A DNA stretch of 8,777 nt from positions 32,059 through 40,835 of the forward strand of contig DAOLNV010000052.1 of NCBI GenBank assembly GCA_035416745.1. Direction: 5' to 3'. The notes under the pieces are model-generated. The model was not told where the DNA came from and ran no database searches. It saw nothing but the letters and a program-made list of their open reading frames with translations. Position numbers and translations under genes: made by a program. Numbering within the stretch: the first letter of the stretch is position 1; each line of letters starts with the position of its first letter. Shown in pieces: positions 5,553 to 8,777 of this stretch. The DNA is from Candidatus Hydrogenedentota bacterium (GTDB lineage Bacteria; Hydrogenedentota; Hydrogenedentia; Hydrogenedentales; SLHB01).

Positions 5553-8500
5553 ATGAGACACATGTTGCGCGCAACGATGGTAATGGCCGCTATGGGTCTG
5601 GCGGCCGCGGCCGCCCGTTCCGGCGAGCCGGACAGGTATATCTACGACGTGGTCTGGCGCGAGCCCGGAGTAATGGGCTTCAGTGCGCCGAATGCTCTCC
5701 GGGACGGCGATGCCGGCCCCGTGTCCGCTCTTGTCGCCTGTGCGGGGAACACGGGCGTCGTGTGCTTCTCCTTGGATGGCAAGCGGCTGTGGACGTATCC
5801 CTTGACTCCGCCCGTAACCGCCGCTCCCGCGGTAGCCGATGTCGACGGCGACGGCGCCGAGGACATCGTAGCCGGCGACAGCGTCGGAACCCTCGTTGCC
5901 CTGCGCGCCGACGGCGCCTTGCTCTGGAAGACGTCCGTACCGGACCGTATCATGGCGGATTCATGTCCGGCGATTGCCGATTTGGACGGCGACGGCCGCT
6001 CCGAGGTGCTCGTGGGTGACGTGGGCGGCACCCTCTCGTGCGTTGACTACAGGGGGAGGCTGCGTTGGCAGTTCACGGGCGACGGAAGCCGCATGGGGCC
6101 GGCTCTGGTCGCGGACATCTACGATGCGCCGGGCGCCGAGATCATCGTTACGTCGCACGATAGCCATATCTATGCCCTCACGGCACGGGGCGAGTGGTTA
6201 TGGGATCTGTACTTTCAAGATGACCTCTTCCCCAACAGCACGCCGATCCTCGCCGATGTTGACGGCAATGCGGTTCCCGAGCTGTACATCGGGGGAGGTC
6301 TGCACCATTTCTACGCGATAGACCTCGAAAAGGCGTCCGTCGCACTCGAGAAAAACGTCTATCTTCATGTAAACAACTGCATTGCCGCGGGCGACGTGAA
6401 CGGTGACGGGCTTGACGAGGTGGTCTTCGGCAACAAAGGGGGCGGGCTCTGGTGCTACGGAAAAGAGGGTTTCTTGTGGACCCAACAGTTCGGCGACAGT
6501 GGGTTCTATGCCGCGCCCACGTTTGCCGACCTTGACGGCGATCCCCAGCTCGAGATCGTGATGCCGTCAGTCCAAGGCAACGCCCTGCTTCTTGACGCCG
6601 ATGGCACGTTGCTCCTCAAGGCCGATACCGGCTGCAAGGCCACGGCCGCGCCGCTGGCGGGCGACCTCGACGGCGACGGGAAGCTCGATCTCGCGGTTTC
6701 CGACCCCGGCGAGATGTCCGGGGAAGGGATGCTTATGTGGGTCGACTTGGGAGTTCCCTACACCTGCGACGGGCGCAATGCGGCCACGTTTGCTGGAAAT
6801 CGCGCCCGTTCCGGCCGCCCCCCGCAGGCAAGAGCCTATCCCGTGCTTCCCGCGCCCGCGTTGTCCGAGAAACAAGAAGAGCGGGCCTCAGTGGTGGACA
6901 ACCCTGTCCTGCTGACCGGGGCCAATACGTTCCGGTTCGACGTCAGCAACCCGGACCGGCGCCGGCACACGCTCCTGGTGGAAATGGCCTATCCCGACGG
7001 AACAGCACGCCGGTTTGCGCGCCACGTGTTCGCCGCCGAGGAGCGTGTCGCCGTGGCCTTCGAAGCGCATGACGCGGGAACGTACGAGTTGAAGACACGA
7101 CTCGTGGACGCCGGCGCGCGGGTGGCCTACGAACCTGCCGCAATGACGCTCGAGTTCGGAGGCTTCCCGTCCGATCAGCGCTACCTTGACGAGGTGGTGT
7201 TCGCGGAAACCCAGCGCTGCCTCGAGTCCTGGCGGGCATCGAATCCGCGATGCGCCGACGCCCTGAGCAGGGAACTCGCGGTGAACAGGGGTCTTCTCGC
7301 GCAGTTGGCGGACGAAGAGCCCGCCCGGCGGACCGCGTTGCTCACCTCCCTCCGAACCGGCGCAGACCGCTTGCGCGCTCTCGCGGCCGCATCCAGCGCG
7401 CTTGCGCCTTCGGGAAGCTTCTTTGCGTGGGAATTCTGTCCGTGGGCGTATTTCGATCCCGGTGTGTCTCTGCCAACGGCAGAAGACCGTACGGAGAGAC
7501 TCGAAGCCTCGTTGTGCATCGGGGAATACGAGTCTCTGGCGCTGAATCTCACGAACGTTTGCGAACGGAGCCTGGACGTCCGGGTCCTGTTGTCAAACCA
7601 GCCGGCGCCCGAGGGCTTCGTGCCCTTGCCGGCAGCGGCCTGCGTCGAACTCAGACGGGCCGTCATGGTGCCTGAATATCAGAGAGCCATGGTGGCGGAC
7701 GCGCTGCCCCTTCTTGACCAGGCGTCCATCGTCAACATCGCGCCTTTTGAATCCCAGCAGCTCTGGATAACCGTTAACGCGAAGGGTCTTGCGGCGGGCA
7801 AGTATGCTGCCCAGGTGCGGCTCAAGAGCATCGAACCCGACCCGACGGAGCTCCTGCTCCCCCTGGAACTCACGGTGCACGATCTGGCGCTCCCCCGTCC
7901 GCGGCCCCTGCGGTTCTGCATGTGGGCGTATGACGGCGGCCCGCTTGGGACCGACCGGCCCGAAGTGCTCTCCGCCCTGGTCGAGCACGGCGCCACAGTC
8001 TTCTTCGGCACGTGTCCGCAGGCCCAGTGCGACAAAGACGGCAACCTGACCGGTCCCCTGGATTTCACGGCCCACGACGAATCGGTCGCGCGGTTGTCGC
8101 CCCACGGGTTCCTGCTGTTTGTGTCGCCGCAGGGCCACCTCCAGGGTGCGCCGTTCTTGTCTGAACCGTGGCGCAAGGCGTTCGTGGCTTACGTTCGCGC
8201 CTGGGCGTCCCACATGGCCGAGCTGGGCGTCGATCCCAAGCTCTGGGCGCTATATCCCTATGACGAGCCATCGGCGCCCTATGCCGAAACCACGATCAAC
8301 CTCGTCGAGGTGGCGAAGCTCATCCGAGAAGCCAATCCTGACGTCTTGATATACGCCGATCCCACCAGCGGGACCACTATGGAAAGCGTCGAGATGTACA
8401 AGGGGCTTATCGACATCTGGTGCCCATCCTCGGAACTTCTCAGCCGGCTGGGATCAGAGATGCTTCCCGTGGCGCGCGAACACGCCACGGAAATCTGGTA

Positions 8501-8744
8501 CTACGACGCCCCCGGCCGCGCGAAAACCCTCTCCACCCTCAGCCACTACCGCCGGTGGATCTGGTACGCGTGGAACCAGGGGTTCACGGGCGCAGGATGG
8601 TGGGTTTTTGCCCATCACGGCGACGCCGACCGCTGGGACGGTCCCAATACCACCGGCAACTTCTACGCTACGGCCTACGACAGCCCCCACGGGGTCGTCA
8701 CCAGCAGGCGGTGGGAGGCCACGTACATATTTCGGCACGAGTAG
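5553..8744 (+). CDS. Secreted FG-GAP/VCBS propeller fused to a GH123/DUF4091-like glycosidase domain
   Basis: Residues are numbered from ATG 5553 (1,063 aa; ATG 5508 would add 15). Residues 1-24 look like a Sec signal peptide: basic MRHMLR, then a Met/Ala-rich core. Repeats of 44-47 residues follow, with Asp-rich calcium-type loops near 52, 96, 143, 188, 235, 281, 326 and 371 (for example DVDGDG and DLDGDG) and recurring GxLLW-type strands. This suggests an extracellular eight-bladed FG-GAP/VCBS propeller ending at GNRARSG. An Ig-like segment (about 450-535), a helical segment (541-615) and a beta-sandwich (621-775) precede a barrel domain (783 to the end). The barrel holds YPYDEP (901-906), whose Asp-Glu matches the catalytic pair of GH123 beta-N-acetylgalactosaminidases, and a Trp-rich C-terminal part. 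The protein ends just after SRRWEA (1051-1056), before the helix relatives usually have. Glycosidase activity is inferred. Confidence 0.85.
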   Translation: MRHMLRATMVMAAMGLAAAAARSGEPDRYIYDVVWREPGVMGFSAPNALRDGDAGPVSALVACAGNTGVVCFSLDGKRLWTYPLTPPVTAAPAVADVDGDGAEDIVAGDSVGTLVALRADGALLWKTSVPDRIMADSCPAIADLDGDGRSEVLVGDVGGTLSCVDYRGRLRWQFTGDGSRMGPALVADIYDAPGAEIIVTSHDSHIYALTARGEWLWDLYFQDDLFPNSTPILADVDGNAVPELYIGGGLHHFYAIDLEKASVALEKNVYLHVNNCIAAGDVNGDGLDEVVFGNKGGGLWCYGKEGFLWTQQFGDSGFYAAPTFADLDGDPQLEIVMPSVQGNALLLDADGTLLLKADTGCKATAAPLAGDLDGDGKLDLAVSDPGEMSGEGMLMWVDLGVPYTCDGRNAATFAGNRARSGRPPQARAYPVLPAPALSEKQEERASVVDNPVLLTGANTFRFDVSNPDRRRHTLLVEMAYPDGTARRFARHVFAAEERVAVAFEAHDAGTYELKTRLVDAGARVAYEPAAMTLEFGGFPSDQRYLDEVVFAETQRCLESWRASNPRCADALSRELAVNRGLLAQLADEEPARRTALLTSLRTGADRLRALAAASSALAPSGSFFAWEFCPWAYFDPGVSLPTAEDRTERLEASLCIGEYESLALNLTNVCERSLDVRVLLSNQPAPEGFVPLPAAACVELRRAVMVPEYQRAMVADALPLLDQASIVNIAPFESQQLWITVNAKGLAAGKYAAQVRLKSIEPDPTELLLPLELTVHDLALPRPRPLRFCMWAYDGGPLGTDRPEVLSALVEHGATVFFGTCPQAQCDKDGNLTGPLDFTAHDESVARLSPHGFLLFVSPQGHLQGAPFLSEPWRKAFVAYVRAWASHMAELGVDPKLWALYPYDEPSAPYAETTINLVEVAKLIREANPDVLIYADPTSGTTMESVEMYKGLIDIWCPSSELLSRLGSEMLPVAREHATEIWYYDAPGRAKTLSTLSHYRRWIWYAWNQGFTGAGWWVFAHHGDADRWDGPNTTGNFYATAYDSPHGVVTSRRWEATYIFRHE

Positions 8745-8777
8745 GCCATTGGATACGGCTCAACGCGGCCAGGGAAT
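8745..8777. other. Window edge after the last stop codon
   Basis: Thirty-three bases follow the TAG at 8742-8744. They are too few to show a terminator or a new gene. They matter only because they may encode the missing C-terminus of the preceding protein if the stop is premature or a frameshift is present. Confidence 0.3.

Noticed and set aside
1..8777. CRISPR arrays, tRNA or rRNA genes, insertion sequences
   Set aside because: I saw no regularly spaced direct repeats, no cloverleaf-like segment, no rRNA-like sequence and no transposase reading frame. The genes form one continuous coding series.

Overview
The window reads as a GC-rich bacterial chromosome segment with five complete genes, all on the + strand, and good Shine-Dalgarno sites. 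Two things fit a Planctomycetota, Lentisphaerota or Candidatus Hydrogenedentota type of genome: a large secreted protein joining an FG-GAP/VCBS propeller to a DUF4091 (GH123-like) domain, and the sugar-handling gene set. That assignment is inference from gene content only.

Layout. Positions 1-256 hold no recognisable gene but several inverted repeats, and probably carry the leader and promoter of the cluster. Four tightly packed genes follow: an RmlD-type extended SDR reductase (257-1165), a DegT/DnrJ/EryC1 PLP aminotransferase (1158-2357, overlapping the SDR by 8 nt), an SGLT-like Na+/sugar symporter (2385-3962) and a GHMP sugar-1-kinase (3975-5369, GTG start). Junctions of -8, +27 and +12 nt imply one transcript. 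A 138-183 nt gap with two GC-rich hairpins separates them from the fifth gene (5553 or 5508 to 8744), a secreted protein of about 1,063 residues. It has an eight-repeat beta-propeller, an Ig-like segment, a helical segment, a beta-sandwich and a C-terminal GH123/DUF4091-like barrel with an Asp-Glu-Pro motif.

How they may work together. The secreted enzyme could release a monosaccharide, the symporter import it with Na+, and the kinase phosphorylate it at C1. The SDR and aminotransferase would then act on a keto sugar or related intermediate. The kinase is the most distinctive gene. From memory of the families, it resembles the kinase half of plant L-arabinokinase (ARA1) over its whole length, more than galactokinase, and it lacks the Glu-His pair of the galactokinase sugar site. 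The secreted protein stops just after the SRRWEA signature, where relatives usually continue with a conserved helix, so its C-terminus may be clipped. No nucleotidyltransferase, isomerase, aldolase or glycosyltransferase is visible, so the pathway end point and the sugar are unknown.
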